Shown: positions 7,611 through 16,359 of the stretch, in pieces
Layout of the letters: the number at the start of each line of letters is the position of its first letter
Numbering within the stretch: the first letter of the stretch is position 1
Assembly (NCBI RefSeq): GCF_016587435.1
Contig: NZ_BNJJ01000004.1
Coordinates: 372,001 to 436,000 of the forward strand
Source of the DNA: Dictyobacter formicarum
Lineage (GTDB): Bacteria > Chloroflexota > Ktedonobacteria > Ktedonobacterales > Ktedonobacteraceae
Length of the DNA: 64,000 bases
Direction: 5' to 3'
The notes under the pieces: model-generated
Told to the model about the DNA's origin: nothing
Seen by the model: only the letters and a program-made list of their open reading frames with translations
Database searches by the model: none
Translations under genes and position numbers: made by a program

Positions 7611-7946
7611 GAGCTTGCTCCTTTTTTCGCTAGTCGTATGGCTTTCGCCACTGTCGAAGCCATTGGTAGAAGTGAGTGGTCACTGCTCGTTTTTTTGAGC
7701 ATGAGTTTGAACTACTCCTCTTGCACGTAGAAGGAGTGTAGCATGTTCATGTGGAAAAAAACTTCTCCGATCTTGCTCTCTTCCCGCATCGTGCGCCCAA
7801 CCTGGTCAGCCAGAGTGTCCGGTCACCATCACCGAAAACAACGCAAAAAGCAGGTAGGATAGAAGCAATCTCTGTAGCCAGAGTGTTTTTTTGATACGCT
7901 GAAAAACCATTTTCCAAACTGTGGAATGGGGGAGAGAGAGCTAAAA
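7611..7946. other. Intergenic region without a convincing gene
   Basis: 336 bases between the DHFR-like gene and the MFS gene. The phrase AGCCAGAGTGT occurs twice (about 7809-7819 and 7877-7887). A minus-strand frame gives ATEIASILPAF over about 35 codons but lacks a start with a ribosome site and runs through the MFS C-terminus. I see only a promoter-like AT-rich stretch near 7620-7700 and possible relic sequence. Confidence 0.4.
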
Positions 7947-9194
7947 TTACATCTTTGTTGCCGCGAGATTTCTGTTTTTCTCTGTCGCAATAAAAAGTAA
8001 AAGCAGCATAAGAGCGAATACTCCAATAGTCCATCTGCTTCCTAGATACTGTAGTAGATCACCGGTAATAAAGAATCCAAACGAATTTGCTCCGAGATCA
8101 ATTAACCGGGTCAGACTTGCGACTCTACCTCTCATTTCATCAGGAACAATTTTTACTGAATAAGAAGATATTGTTACATTATAGAGTGGATCTGCTGCAT
8201 AAAAGAGTGCTGTGATGCCTGCTAAAAGAAAATTGTTTATGGCAATTGCATATAAGCTGAAAATTAAGAAACTAAGCAGTAATACACCAAGGAGTAGTTG
8301 TTTCATGCCAAAGCGACTATGTATTTTTGCAGATATAAAAGAACCCAAAATGCCCCCTCCAGCACCAATAGCAAAGATAGCACCGATAAATAAGGAGGAA
8401 GCATGATGTTCTTTTGCAAGGACAATAATGAGCAAATATAACCCTGCAGAAAGAATAATTCTTCCTGCTGTAAGAAGATTTAAGAAGCGAAGTAACGGCT
8501 GATGCCAAAACCACACGATGGCCTCTTTGATTTCATGATGAACTGCTTTTCGTTCAGTCGGGGTTTTTGTGCCAAGAGGTATATTTATAAAGAAAATAGA
8601 AAAAGCATTAATAAAATAAGAAAGCGAATCAACAAAGAAAGCAATAAACCCTCCTGCTGCCTGATACAAAAGACCTCCTAGAGGTGGTCCTACCAGTAAA
8701 GCAATATGGTCTGCTGTACCAGATTGCGCAGAGGCTGCTGGAAATTGTTCTTTTGAGACCACCTTTGGAAACGATGCAAACCTTCCTAAATTTGCAAAGA
8801 CAAAGAACGATCCCTCAATGGCACTAATTATGTATAGTTGAATTACAGAAAGACTATGAAATGCGAGTGCGAGGGCAATACTGCCCATTGCTAATCCACT
8901 GCCAAGGTTTGCTATAACCATGACAATTTTTCTATTCCATCTATCAATTAATACACCAGCCGGAATTGCCCAGCAAACATAGACAAGACCTCGTATAGCC
9001 GCAACCGCGCCAGCTTGTGCAGAGGAGCCTGTTAAAGCCAGAACAACTAAAGGAAGTGCTATACCAGACACTTCTGTTCCAATCCAGGAAACAAGCTGGC
9101 CACTCCACAGAAGCATGAAGTTACGCTGTTTCCAAAGCGATTTATTCATATTTTTACTCAGAATATGTGATTTTGACATTAGGTGCGTCCCCAT
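7947..9194 (-). CDS. MFS exporter (macrolide/siderophore efflux type)
   Basis: A 415-residue major facilitator protein with about 12 hydrophobic segments, similar in layout to the enterobactin-exporter/MefA branch (MFS_3). Recognisable are RNFMLLWSGQLVSWIGTEVSG in TM1, GVLIDRWNRKIVMVIANLGSG for the loop 2-3 motif A, and PDEMRGRVASLTRLIDLGANS late in the protein. Substrate unknown; drugs or siderophores are typical. The first start at 9194 lies inside a sequence resembling the dispersed TAGGTGCGCCCC repeat (here TAGGTGCGTCCCC), so ATG 9179 (MSKSHIL) or 9149 (MNKSLWK) may be the true start. The gene is clearly more AT-rich than its neighbours, with AT-rich codons throughout, consistent with recent acquisition. 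Confidence 0.88.
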   Translation of the reverse strand: MGTHLMSKSHILSKNMNKSLWKQRNFMLLWSGQLVSWIGTEVSGIALPLVVLALTGSSAQAGAVAAIRGLVYVCWAIPAGVLIDRWNRKIVMVIANLGSGLAMGSIALALAFHSLSVIQLYIISAIEGSFFVFANLGRFASFPKVVSKEQFPAASAQSGTADHIALLVGPPLGGLLYQAAGGFIAFFVDSLSYFINAFSIFFINIPLGTKTPTERKAVHHEIKEAIVWFWHQPLLRFLNLLTAGRIILSAGLYLLIIVLAKEHHASSLFIGAIFAIGAGGGILGSFISAKIHSRFGMKQLLLGVLLLSFLIFSLYAIAINNFLLAGITALFYAADPLYNVTISSYSVKIVPDEMRGRVASLTRLIDLGANSFGFFITGDLLQYLGSRWTIGVFALMLLLLFIATEKNRNLAATKM

Positions 9195-9568
9195 TGTTCT
9201 TTGGAGAGAAAAAAGCGGTCAGGATATGTTGTTAGTGCCCCCATTTCGCAATTCGCGGAGAGAGACAATAGGATCCTTACTTTACCGAAAATCCCTTTTC
9301 TCGTCAAGACTTCTGCGGAATGCGGGCTCTATCAACTAATTCGGAATATTCGATATCAGTTGACAGAGCCCACATCCCACTGATAGTTGCTCTCCTGGAT
9401 TGGTGAGATTAAAGAGGGCAACGGTACGTCTAATCTGGATTGGGTATGGTGATAATGATCGTGATGGTGGTATCAGCGCTAATGGGATAGCCTTTTAGAT
9501 GAGCTTTGAAAGTTCCTGTACAGTGGAAAATGAGCACAGTGATGGCGTCATGCGCGATCTGTGATTTA
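9195..9568. other. Intergenic region with an imperfect inverted repeat
   Basis: No gene seen. An inverted repeat with arms 9324-9337 and 9358-9371 (GGGCTCTATCAACT against AGTTGACAGAGCCC, one wobble pair) encloses a 20-base loop and could be a terminator-like or operator-like structure. The rest is unremarkable. Confidence 0.4.
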
Positions 9569-9718
9569 GTAGGTGCGCCCCTTGGCTGGCGCTTTTACCC
9601 TTCACGCTCGAAAAATAATCAATAAGGATGTTACGCATCGGATCAAAATGCTCCTAATCATGTTCCTGGTGCGTTTTCGAACAGGAAGCAATCAAGCGCC
9701 CGCAAGGGGCGCACCTAC
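9569..9718. repeat. 150-bp MITE-like element with terminal inverted repeats
   Basis: The left end GTAGGTGCGCCCCTT (9569-9583) is exactly repeated in inverse orientation at the right end (9704-9718). The arms extend to about 25 bases with one indel (GGCTGGCGCTT against GCGGGCGCTT). The interior has no gene. The same 15-base end occurs singly at 2561-2575. No target-site duplication is obvious. Confidence 0.65.
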
Positions 9719-9788
9719 GAATCTTTTTTTCTTGTTCCTTTATTTTGCTTGCATTGTTCTTATATAAATGTATTGTAGATTTCTCGGT

Positions 9789-10616
9789 TTAAACATGTTC
9801 CAGGTAGCGGCGTTTCATGGTGTCGAGCACGTCATCGCCTGGCATATTCCAGATGGCCTGGTTAAATATTTCGACTTCAATGGGACCATGGTAGCCGGCG
9901 GCATCTACAGCCTGGCGCAATTTGCGTAGCTCAATGACTCCATCTCCCATCATGCCGCGTCCAAGCAAGACGTCGGGCAAGGGGACCAGCCAGTCGCTGA
10001 CATGGAAGCCCAGGATATGGCCGCTGGCGCGGGCGATCTGCTCATAAACGGAGGCATCCCACCAGACATGGAAGACGTCAATGACGACACCCAGGTGCGA
10101 GTTGTTGAACTTTTCGACTATCTGGTTGGCTTCGGCCAGGCTGGTGATGACCGAGCGATCGGCTGCATACATGGGGTGCAGCGGCTCAATGCCCAGAGAG
10201 ATGCCATGCTGGTGGGCGATGGGCAAGAGCTGCGTCAAGGCATCTTCAACCATACCGCGCGCGGCCTGGATATCCCGGTCGGGGGCTGGACCGCACACCA
10301 GCACCAGCACTTTCGTCTGCAACTCGGCGGCTTCCTCGATGGCCCGTTTGTTATCCTCGATGCGCGCCTGGCGTTCGGCCGCTGAGGCAGCGGGAAACCA
10401 GCCGCCGCGACAGAGACTGGAGACCTGGATGCCCGTCTCGCGTACCAGGCGGGCGGTCTCGGCCAGGCCGGTGCGCGCAACCTTGTCGCGCCAGAAACCA
10501 ATCGATGGAATACCGGCCCGCACACATCCCTCGATGGCGGCCCTCGCATCCCACTGATCAATTGTGGCCTGATTCAGGCTTAAACGCGTCAGATCGGTTA
10601 TCTCATGCTGTTGCAT
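9789..10616 (-). CDS. Sugar phosphate isomerase/epimerase (TIM barrel)
   Basis: A 275-residue xylose-isomerase-like TIM barrel (AP-endonuclease 2 fold). Metal-ligand strands are visible: LGIEPLHP (Glu), GVVIDVFHVWWD (Asp and His), HVSDW, and the C-terminal PIEVEIFN (Glu). N-terminal strands read IPSIGFWRDKV and VSSLCRGGWFP. It is the last gene of a three-gene minus-strand operon, its ATG overlapping the upstream stop as TAATG at 10614-10618. With the neighbouring DUF993 enzyme and oxidoreductase it probably handles an oxidised sugar or polyol, but the substrate cannot be read from the sequence. Confidence 0.88.
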   Translation of the reverse strand: MQQHEITDLTRLSLNQATIDQWDARAAIEGCVRAGIPSIGFWRDKVARTGLAETARLVRETGIQVSSLCRGGWFPAASAAERQARIEDNKRAIEEAAELQTKVLVLVCGPAPDRDIQAARGMVEDALTQLLPIAHQHGISLGIEPLHPMYAADRSVITSLAEANQIVEKFNNSHLGVVIDVFHVWWDASVYEQIARASGHILGFHVSDWLVPLPDVLLGRGMMGDGVIELRKLRQAVDAAGYHGPIEVEIFNQAIWNMPGDDVLDTMKRRYLEHV

Positions 10617-11788
10617 TAGAACGTATCCCCTTCCTGTTCAATACCCGCTTGGAGCAAGATGGTCCGCATTCGTTCGCTGGCCAGGTCGGGATCTACCAGG
10701 AGCTGCGCCTGGTCCGCCAGCACAAACAGCCGGGCCAGGTGTGGCAGCGAGCGCGCGCGTTCCAGGCCTGCCACCATCTTGAAGTGCTCCTGGTGTCCAT
10801 TGAGATAAGCCAGGAAGACAATGCCGGCTTTATAGTTATAGGTGGGCGCCTGGAAGATGTGGCGCGAGAGTGGCACGGTGGGGGCGAGGATCGCCGTATA
10901 TTGTTCGATGTTGCCCACATCCAGTTGCTGCAGAGCGGCTGAAGCGGCGGGCGCGATCGCATCAAAGATGCCCAGCAGCGCGTGGCTATAGCCCTGAGCA
11001 TCGCCCAACATCAAGTCAGCATAATTGAAGTCATCACCCGTATACATCTTTACGCCCTCAGGGAGCAGGCGGCGCATACTGACTTCACGATTGGCATCTA
11101 GCAGTGAAATTTTGATGCCATCGATCTTTGGCGCATGGCGTTCGAGGATAGCCAGGCAGCTCTCCATAGCCGCGTCCAGGTCGGACGAACCCCAGTAGCC
11201 AGCCAGGGCTGGATCGAACATATCGCCCAGCCAGTGAATGATCACTGGTTGCGCAACCTGGGAGAGGATATGATCATAGACTTGCATATAGTCTTCAGGC
11301 GCGCGTGCGCAGGCGGCCAGGGCGCGGCTGGCCATCAAGATAATGCGCCCGCCCGCAGCCTCGACAAAGCTGCACTGCTCTTCATACGCCTGCTTAACTT
11401 GTTCAAGTGTTACTGTCGGCGAGGGAGCAAGATGGTCGGTCCCGGCACCACAGGCAACGCGCGCCCCTGTATGGGTTCGCGCTTCACTGATCGAGCGCTG
11501 GATCAATTGCTGCGCCTGCGGCCAGCTCAGTCCCATCCCTCGCTGTGAGGTATCCATTGCCTCGGCCACGGCCAGACCCAGTGACCATAAATGGTGGCGA
11601 TAAGCCAGCGTGGACTCCCAATCGATCTGGTCGGGCGTAGCTATCTTTGTATCCAGCACCACATGGGCGGCGGCATAGGCTACACGGCTGCGCGGCACCG
11701 GCGCCGTCTGTGGATAAGGACTGGTGTCTCCAGCGCTATAAGCTTGCAGCGTGCCATTTTCCTGAGGGAGCAGCAGTTTTCTGACCAT
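10616..11788 (-). CDS. DUF993 family protein (aldolase-like TIM barrel)
   Basis: A 390-residue member of the DUF993 family, commonly annotated as dihydrodipicolinate-synthase-like. Its features are RVAYAAAHVV near the N-terminus, a GMGLSWPQAQQLI helix, RVACGAGTDHL, and KIDGIKISLLDANREV, where the Lys in IKIS is a candidate Schiff-base residue. MYTGDDFNYADLMLGD and HALLGIFDAIAP follow. The gene is coupled to the TIM-barrel isomerase downstream (one-base overlap) and lies 3 bases after the Gfo/Idh/MocA gene, so all three should act in one catabolic route, possibly with an aldol cleavage here. The mechanism is inferred from fold and context only. Confidence 0.84.
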   Translation of the reverse strand: MVRKLLLPQENGTLQAYSAGDTSPYPQTAPVPRSRVAYAAAHVVLDTKIATPDQIDWESTLAYRHHLWSLGLAVAEAMDTSQRGMGLSWPQAQQLIQRSISEARTHTGARVACGAGTDHLAPSPTVTLEQVKQAYEEQCSFVEAAGGRIILMASRALAACARAPEDYMQVYDHILSQVAQPVIIHWLGDMFDPALAGYWGSSDLDAAMESCLAILERHAPKIDGIKISLLDANREVSMRRLLPEGVKMYTGDDFNYADLMLGDAQGYSHALLGIFDAIAPAASAALQQLDVGNIEQYTAILAPTVPLSRHIFQAPTYNYKAGIVFLAYLNGHQEHFKMVAGLERARSLPHLARLFVLADQAQLLVDPDLASERMRTILLQAGIEQEGDTF

Positions 11789-11791
11789 CGG

Positions 11792-12955
11792 CTAAACCTC
11801 CTTTGTACCCGTGAGCTGCGGCACATCCAGCCAGCGGCGCTCGGCCCAGGATTGTAATGCCAGTTCCGCTAATTGCACGCCTTTGGCTCCTTCATATAGA
11901 TTCCAGCGAAATGGCGTATCGCACGCTACATGCTTTAAGAACAGCTCCCACTGAGTTTTAAAGCCATTTTCAAAGATGCCATTATTCGGTACATCCATCC
12001 AGTTTTCCCGAAAATCAATGGGATTGGGCACATCTGGATTCCAGATCGCGCGCGGCGTGTTGACCCGGCTCTGTACTTTACACTCGCGTAGACCGGCGAT
12101 AGCGCTACCATGGGTGCCGTCTACCTGTATGCTCAACAATTCATCGCGGTAGACACGCACCGCCCAGGAGGAATTGAAGTGGGCAATAATGCCGTTTTCG
12201 ATCTCAAAGGTGGTATAGGCTGCATCATCGGCTGTGCTGGCGTATGGCTGGCCCTGCTCATCGACGCGCTCGGGAATATGGGTGGTTCCCAGGCAAGAGA
12301 CGGCAGTAATGCGACCAAACAGATTGCTCAGCACATATTGCCAGTGGCAGACCATATCGACGATGATGCCGCCGCCATCTTCTTTGCGATAGTTCCAGGA
12401 GGGACGCTGGGCCGTTTGCCAGTCACCTTCAAAGACCCAGTAGCCGAACTCGCCGCGCACCGAAAGGATGCGTCCAAAGAAGCCGCTGTCGATAACGCGC
12501 TTGAGCTTCAACAGGCCGGGCAAGAAGAGCTTATCCTGCACTACGCCATGCTTGACACCTGCGCGATCGGCCATCTGGGCCAGCTCCACGGCTGTCGCGG
12601 TATCTGTGGCAATGGGCTTTTCGCAATAAATATGTTTGCCAGCTTGAATGGCCGCGCGTATCGCCTCGGCGCGGCGCGTGGTGGTCTGAGCATCGAAATA
12701 AATCGTATCCTCAGCATTCGCCAGGCACGCGTCCAGATTGGTACTCCAGCGTTCGATGCCATGAGCTTCAGCCAGGGCACGCAGCTTATGTTCGGAGCGT
12801 CCAACCAGAATTGGATCTGGCATGAGCGTATCGCCACCAGGTAGGGCGATACCTCCCTGCGAACGCAGCGCCACAATTGAACGAATCAAATGCTGATTGG
12901 TCCCCATGCGCCCGGTTACACCATTCATGATGATGCCAATGTTCCTGCTAGCCAT
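11792..12955 (-). CDS. Gfo/Idh/MocA family oxidoreductase
   Basis: An NAD(P)-dependent sugar dehydrogenase-like protein, 387 residues from ATG 12955 (MASRNIGIIMNG), chosen because AAAGGAGG lies about 9 bases upstream; an ATG at 12964 is too close to that site. It has a Rossmann start (GIIMNGVTGRMGTNQHLI), DTIYFDAQTT, the family signature HIYCEKPIATD with Lys in EKP, and KHGVVQDKLFLPGLLKLKRVI. WNYRKEDGGGIIVDMVCHW supplies the catalytic-region His. Members oxidise or reduce sugars and inositols. It is the first gene of the operon with the DUF993 and TIM-barrel genes. A LacI-type palindrome (12995-13006) lies about 40 bases upstream. Confidence 0.9.
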   Translation of the reverse strand: MASRNIGIIMNGVTGRMGTNQHLIRSIVALRSQGGIALPGGDTLMPDPILVGRSEHKLRALAEAHGIERWSTNLDACLANAEDTIYFDAQTTTRRAEAIRAAIQAGKHIYCEKPIATDTATAVELAQMADRAGVKHGVVQDKLFLPGLLKLKRVIDSGFFGRILSVRGEFGYWVFEGDWQTAQRPSWNYRKEDGGGIIVDMVCHWQYVLSNLFGRITAVSCLGTTHIPERVDEQGQPYASTADDAAYTTFEIENGIIAHFNSSWAVRVYRDELLSIQVDGTHGSAIAGLRECKVQSRVNTPRAIWNPDVPNPIDFRENWMDVPNNGIFENGFKTQWELFLKHVACDTPFRWNLYEGAKGVQLAELALQSWAERRWLDVPQLTGTKEV

Positions 12956-12994
12956 AGTCGCCATTCCTCCTTTAGATATCCTCGTGCACAAAAA

Positions 12995-13006
12995 GAAAAC
13001 GTTTAC
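12995..13006 (-). promoter_or_regulatory. Candidate LacI-family operator upstream of the sugar operon
   Basis: GAAAACGTTTAC centred on AAACGTTT (12997-13004), the core typical of LacI/CcpA-type operators, lies in the promoter region of the Gfo/DUF993/TIM-barrel operon. No cognate regulator gene is adjacent. The match is short, so this is a suggestion only. Confidence 0.35.
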
Positions 13007-13326
13007 TATCAAGTGTAAAAGGTAGCGCCTGATTTGTCAACCGGGAAGCAGGATAGGCGTATTGTCATGGTGATTTCGTGTGCATCGCGCCGAATTGTGA
13101 TCACCTTTGTGAAAGATGCATGGCACAGATGCCAAATATCTCCTATAATAGTAAAAAGCTACGATTAAGAAAGAGCATTGGGGATGGGTATCCAGAAAGG
13201 ATTTTTATGACAGATGTGGCAGTGTGGCCTTGATCCTCGAAAGGCATATTTCCATGCAGCGTGGACGGACAGGTAAAGAGGAGTATGATATGCTGTTTCT
13301 TAATTTATCTCATGGAGGATCATAAC
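13007..13326. other. Divergent intergenic region upstream of heme A synthase
   Basis: About 320 bases separate the sugar operon from the heme A synthase gene. Besides the operator-like palindrome just before it, I see two possible upstream starts for the heme gene (ATG 13285 after AGAGGAG, and ATG 13312) but no other gene or strong repeat. Confidence 0.4.
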
Positions 13327-14331
13327 TTGTTGAAGCATCGTTTGATGAGCATCTTAGCTATTATAACCTCGTTTGGGGCTTACATAATGTTGCTCCTGGG
13401 TGCGGCTGTCTCCAAAACTGATTCCGGTCAGGGCTGTGGGAACTCCTGGCCATTTTGTCATGGGCAGTTGATCCCTGAGTCGTTACCAATCACTACCGTT
13501 TATGAATATAGCCACCGCATCATGTCGGGGGCGGACTCGCTCTTAATTTTTGCCCTGGTTGCCTGGTCCTGGTTTACCTATCGTCGTGATTTACGGGTCA
13601 AGCTATTTGGTTTTATGAGCCTCTTCTTTGTTGTTTTGCAGGCAATGCTGGGTGCGCTCACCGTGGTCTATGAAGGCACCTATGCCAAAGATGGTCTGCT
13701 CTCGCTGCACTTTGGTTTTTCGCTGATCTCTTTCGCCAGCGTTATCCTGTTGACCATGCGTATTATGCAGCTGCAAAAGCTTGATCCGACGCAGCCCGAG
13801 AGCACACCGCAACAGATCGCGCCAGTCTCTAAATGGATACAGATTGTGGTCTGGTGTCTGGCGGCTTATACCTATGTTGTCGTGTATACAGGTGCATTGG
13901 TGGGCCACTCATCAGCAACCCTGGCCTGTGGACAACAATTCCCGACCTGTGGTGCAACCTACTTTCCTAACTTTTTTACCTCACCAGGCATTCAAGTTTT
14001 GCACCGCTACTTTGCTGCCAGCATCTGGTTTTTACTGCTGGTCTTAATGATCGTTATAATCCGCGTCGCGCGTGATCGACGCGACCTGATCTGGGGTAGC
14101 CTGTGGGCATTTGTGCTGGTTTCCTTGCAGGCTCTGAGCGGCATGGCCACCGTCTTAAGTGGAGCGCAACTCCTGGTCGCTTTACTGCATACGACCGTTA
14201 TCGCCGGCCTCTTCTCCGTGATCTGCTACCTGTGTATGCAGGTCGAATGGCCCTGGCGCAAGCGCCGCGTGGAGCAAAAGCCCGCCGTGAGCACGGATAA
14301 TGCGCAAGTGTATCAACACGAAACGGTCTAA
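13327..14331 (+). CDS. ctaA: Heme A synthase, CtaA/COX15 family
   Basis: An integral membrane enzyme that oxidises the C8 methyl of heme O to make heme A for aa3-type oxidases. About eight hydrophobic segments are present. The extracellular cysteine pairs are QGCGNSWPFCHG early and LACGQQFPTCGATYF later. Heme-ligand histidines appear in EYSHRIMSG, LSLHFGFSL, VLHRYFAAS and ALLHTTVIAG, so both halves of the duplicated four-helix unit are complete. I prefer TTG 13327 as the start because GGAGG ends 8 bases before it; ATG 13312 or 13285 would add up to 14 residues. The gene is alone, with two strong hairpins after its stop. No ctaB or oxidase gene is in the window. Confidence 0.93.
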   Translation: MLKHRLMSILAIITSFGAYIMLLLGAAVSKTDSGQGCGNSWPFCHGQLIPESLPITTVYEYSHRIMSGADSLLIFALVAWSWFTYRRDLRVKLFGFMSLFFVVLQAMLGALTVVYEGTYAKDGLLSLHFGFSLISFASVILLTMRIMQLQKLDPTQPESTPQQIAPVSKWIQIVVWCLAAYTYVVVYTGALVGHSSATLACGQQFPTCGATYFPNFFTSPGIQVLHRYFAASIWFLLLVLMIVIIRVARDRRDLIWGSLWAFVLVSLQALSGMATVLSGAQLLVALLHTTVIAGLFSVICYLCMQVEWPWRKRRVEQKPAVSTDNAQVYQHETV

Positions 14332-14342
14332 GAAGTTTTAAT

Positions 14343-14401
14343 GTTTTATGTAGTGTTGCCAGAAGTGCGCACCGCGCACTTCTGGCAACACTACATAAAA
14401 C
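14343..14401. terminator. Perfect 28-bp palindrome after ctaA
   Basis: Arms 14343-14370 and 14374-14401 are exactly complementary over 28 bases with a 3-base loop (ACC). There is no T-run after either side, so it may be a bidirectional or processing structure rather than a classical terminator. Confidence 0.6.
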
Positions 14402-14415
14402 GAAACACTTTCCAG

Positions 14416-14465
14416 GAGAAGCGTGTGCCCGCTGATTATGGCGAGCACACGCTTCTCTATTTTGT
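14416..14465 (+). terminator. Rho-independent terminator of ctaA
   Basis: Arms 14416-14428 (GAGAAGCGTGTGC) and 14445-14457 pair perfectly and are followed by TATTTTGTT. It lies in the right place to end the heme A synthase transcript, just after the 28-bp palindrome. Confidence 0.65.
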
Positions 14466-14604
14466 TGGCCTGCGCGGTAAAATATGAGAATCTGAGACAC
14501 ATTCAGACAATCCTGGCTATCCACTTTTCTCACGTTTCACGCTATCCTATGCATATCAACAATAAGATTCTGCAATAGGATAAGATGAAAGGAAAACAAA
14601 GAAT

Positions 14605-15444
14605 ATGATCGCCGAAGAAGTCAAACAATTCTTTGATGAAAATGGATATGTGGTAGTAAAGCAGTTATTTAGTCCCGAGGAAGTTGCGCATTATCGGGAT
14701 TACTATATGGATTTGCGCTTGAAAGGCAGTTATCCTGGTGATCTGGTCGGCGTTGATCCTGAGAACGATGATCCGCTGAAACGCTACCCGCGTATGATTC
14801 ATATGCATCACTGGGATGCTACCAGCCTACAATATCTGATCGATCAGCGCATCAATAATGTGCTGACAGGACTGCTGGGCCGTGAGCCGTACGCGGTGCA
14901 GACCATGCTTTACTTTAAGCCTCCGAAGGCGCGTGGGCAAGCGTTGCACCAGGACAACTATTTCTTGCGCGCTCGTCCCGGCACCTGCATGGCGGCCTGG
15001 ATGGCTCTTGATCCCTGTGATGAAGAGAATGGCTGCATGAAGGTCGTTCCCGGCAGTCAGAAATGGCCGATTCTCTGTACGACCAAAGCCAATACCAAAG
15101 AGAGCTTTTCTGACATTCAGGTGCCTATCCCTGAGCAGCAAGAAGTGCGCTCCGTCATTATGGAGCCAGGCGATGTACTGTTCTTTGGCGGTTCACTGGT
15201 CCATGGCAGCTATCCCAACACCTCTAGCGAGCGTTTTCGCCGCGCTTTGATCGGACATTATATCTCCGGAGAAGCTGAGACGGTGACAAAGTATATGAAG
15301 CCCATCTATCGCATGGATGGCACGACGCTGGATCTGAACTATAGCGGTGAAGGTGGTCCCTGTGGCGTCTGGGTGGACTCGGAAAATGGTCAGCCAGAGA
15401 TCGCCATGACCGGTGTGCTCTCTTCCTTTGGCGGCACTGAATAA
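14605..15444 (+). CDS. Phytanoyl-CoA dioxygenase (PhyH) family protein
   Basis: A 279-residue Fe(II)/2-oxoglutarate oxygenase. The iron ligands are visible as LHQDNYFLR (His-x-Asp at about residues 114-116) and LVHGSYPN (distal His about 199), followed by SERFRRALIGHY with the 2-oxoglutarate-binding Arg. CMAAWMALDPCDEENGCMKVVPGSQ is the typical PhyH middle. The N-terminus (FFDENGYVVVKQLFSPEEV) also matches the family. A weak AAAGGAAA precedes the ATG. It is followed 48 bases later by a TIM-barrel isomerase on the same strand, and the two probably act on one small carbohydrate-like or osmolyte substrate. That substrate is unknown. Confidence 0.9.
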   Translation: MIAEEVKQFFDENGYVVVKQLFSPEEVAHYRDYYMDLRLKGSYPGDLVGVDPENDDPLKRYPRMIHMHHWDATSLQYLIDQRINNVLTGLLGREPYAVQTMLYFKPPKARGQALHQDNYFLRARPGTCMAAWMALDPCDEENGCMKVVPGSQKWPILCTTKANTKESFSDIQVPIPEQQEVRSVIMEPGDVLFFGGSLVHGSYPNTSSERFRRALIGHYISGEAETVTKYMKPIYRMDGTTLDLNYSGEGGPCGVWVDSENGQPEIAMTGVLSSFGGTE

Positions 15445-15492
15445 TAATCGTCTTGAATAATAACTATATCTTGTATGAAGGAGAGCTTGTAT

Positions 15493-16308
15493 ATGCAGCT
15501 ACAGCTTGTTCGCCACCTGTGGGGAATGGGTGGCACCCACGAAGAACTCTTCCCGCGCATCAAAGCGCAGGGTTATGCCGCTATTGAAACTGGATTGCCC
15601 GTGCCGGAGCAAGCATCACGCTTTCAGGCTCTTTTACAGGAGCACGGCCTGGGCTATATTCCACAGATTTTTACCAGCGGCGATAGCGTGGAGGATCACC
15701 TGGCCACTTTTCGCCAGCAGGTAGAGCAGGCAGCGCGGCTACAGCCAGAGAAGATCAATTGCCATAGCGGTAAAGACCTCTGGAGCGTCGATCAAAGCGC
15801 GCACTTTTATCGTGAAGCTTTAAAGATCGAGGCGGACGCCGGTATCGCTGTGGCCCACGAGACCCATCGCGGGCGCGTCTTTTTCTATCCCGGCATTACT
15901 GCGCAGCTGTTGGAGCGCTTTGAAGGACTAAAGTTGTGCTGTGATCTGAGCCACTGGGTCTGCGTCTGCGAGCGTTTGATCGATGACCAGTTGGATATTG
16001 TGCGCCTCTGCGCCAGTCGCTGCATCCACCTGCACGCACGCGTAGGCTATGAGGAGGGTCCACAGGTACCAGATCCGCGTGCACCCGAGTACCTGCCTTA
16101 CGTCGAAGCCCATGAGTGCTGGTGGAGCATCATCTGGGACGAGCAGGAGCGGCAGGGCATGCGGATCTCGACCCTGACGCCCGAGTTTGGCCCTCCCGGT
16201 TATCTGCATACCCTGCCCTACACGCAGGCGCCAGTGGCCGATCTGGAAGCGATCTGCAACTGGCAGGCGCGGCGCGAAGCGGATCTCTTCGCTCGTCGCC
16301 AACGCTAA
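15493..16308 (+). CDS. Sugar phosphate isomerase/epimerase (TIM barrel)
   Basis: A 271-residue TIM barrel of the xylose-isomerase-like fold. I chose ATG 15493, 7-8 bases after AAGGAGAG; an ATG at 15475 contains that ribosome site within its own codons. The start reads MQLQLVRHLWGMGG. Metal-ligand strands are VAHETHRGR (Glu and His), LKLCCDLSHWV (Asp and His), IHLHARVGYEEG and LTPEFGPPGY (Glu). These ligands are complete, so the protein is likely active. It is paired with the upstream PhyH oxygenase and is only distantly similar to the isomerase at 9789. Confidence 0.88.
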   Translation: MQLQLVRHLWGMGGTHEELFPRIKAQGYAAIETGLPVPEQASRFQALLQEHGLGYIPQIFTSGDSVEDHLATFRQQVEQAARLQPEKINCHSGKDLWSVDQSAHFYREALKIEADAGIAVAHETHRGRVFFYPGITAQLLERFEGLKLCCDLSHWVCVCERLIDDQLDIVRLCASRCIHLHARVGYEEGPQVPDPRAPEYLPYVEAHECWWSIIWDEQERQGMRISTLTPEFGPPGYLHTLPYTQAPVADLEAICNWQARREADLFARRQR

Positions 16309-16359
16309 GCGTGCTCTGAACCTATCTGTGGCCGCGCGAAGGCTCTTCCAGCGCGGCCA

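Noticed and set aside
7747..8034. A 95-codon minus-strand frame overlapping the MFS 3' end
   Set aside because: It runs in another frame through the clearly real MFS gene and has no ribosome site; the ATEIASILPAF stretch alone is not enough.
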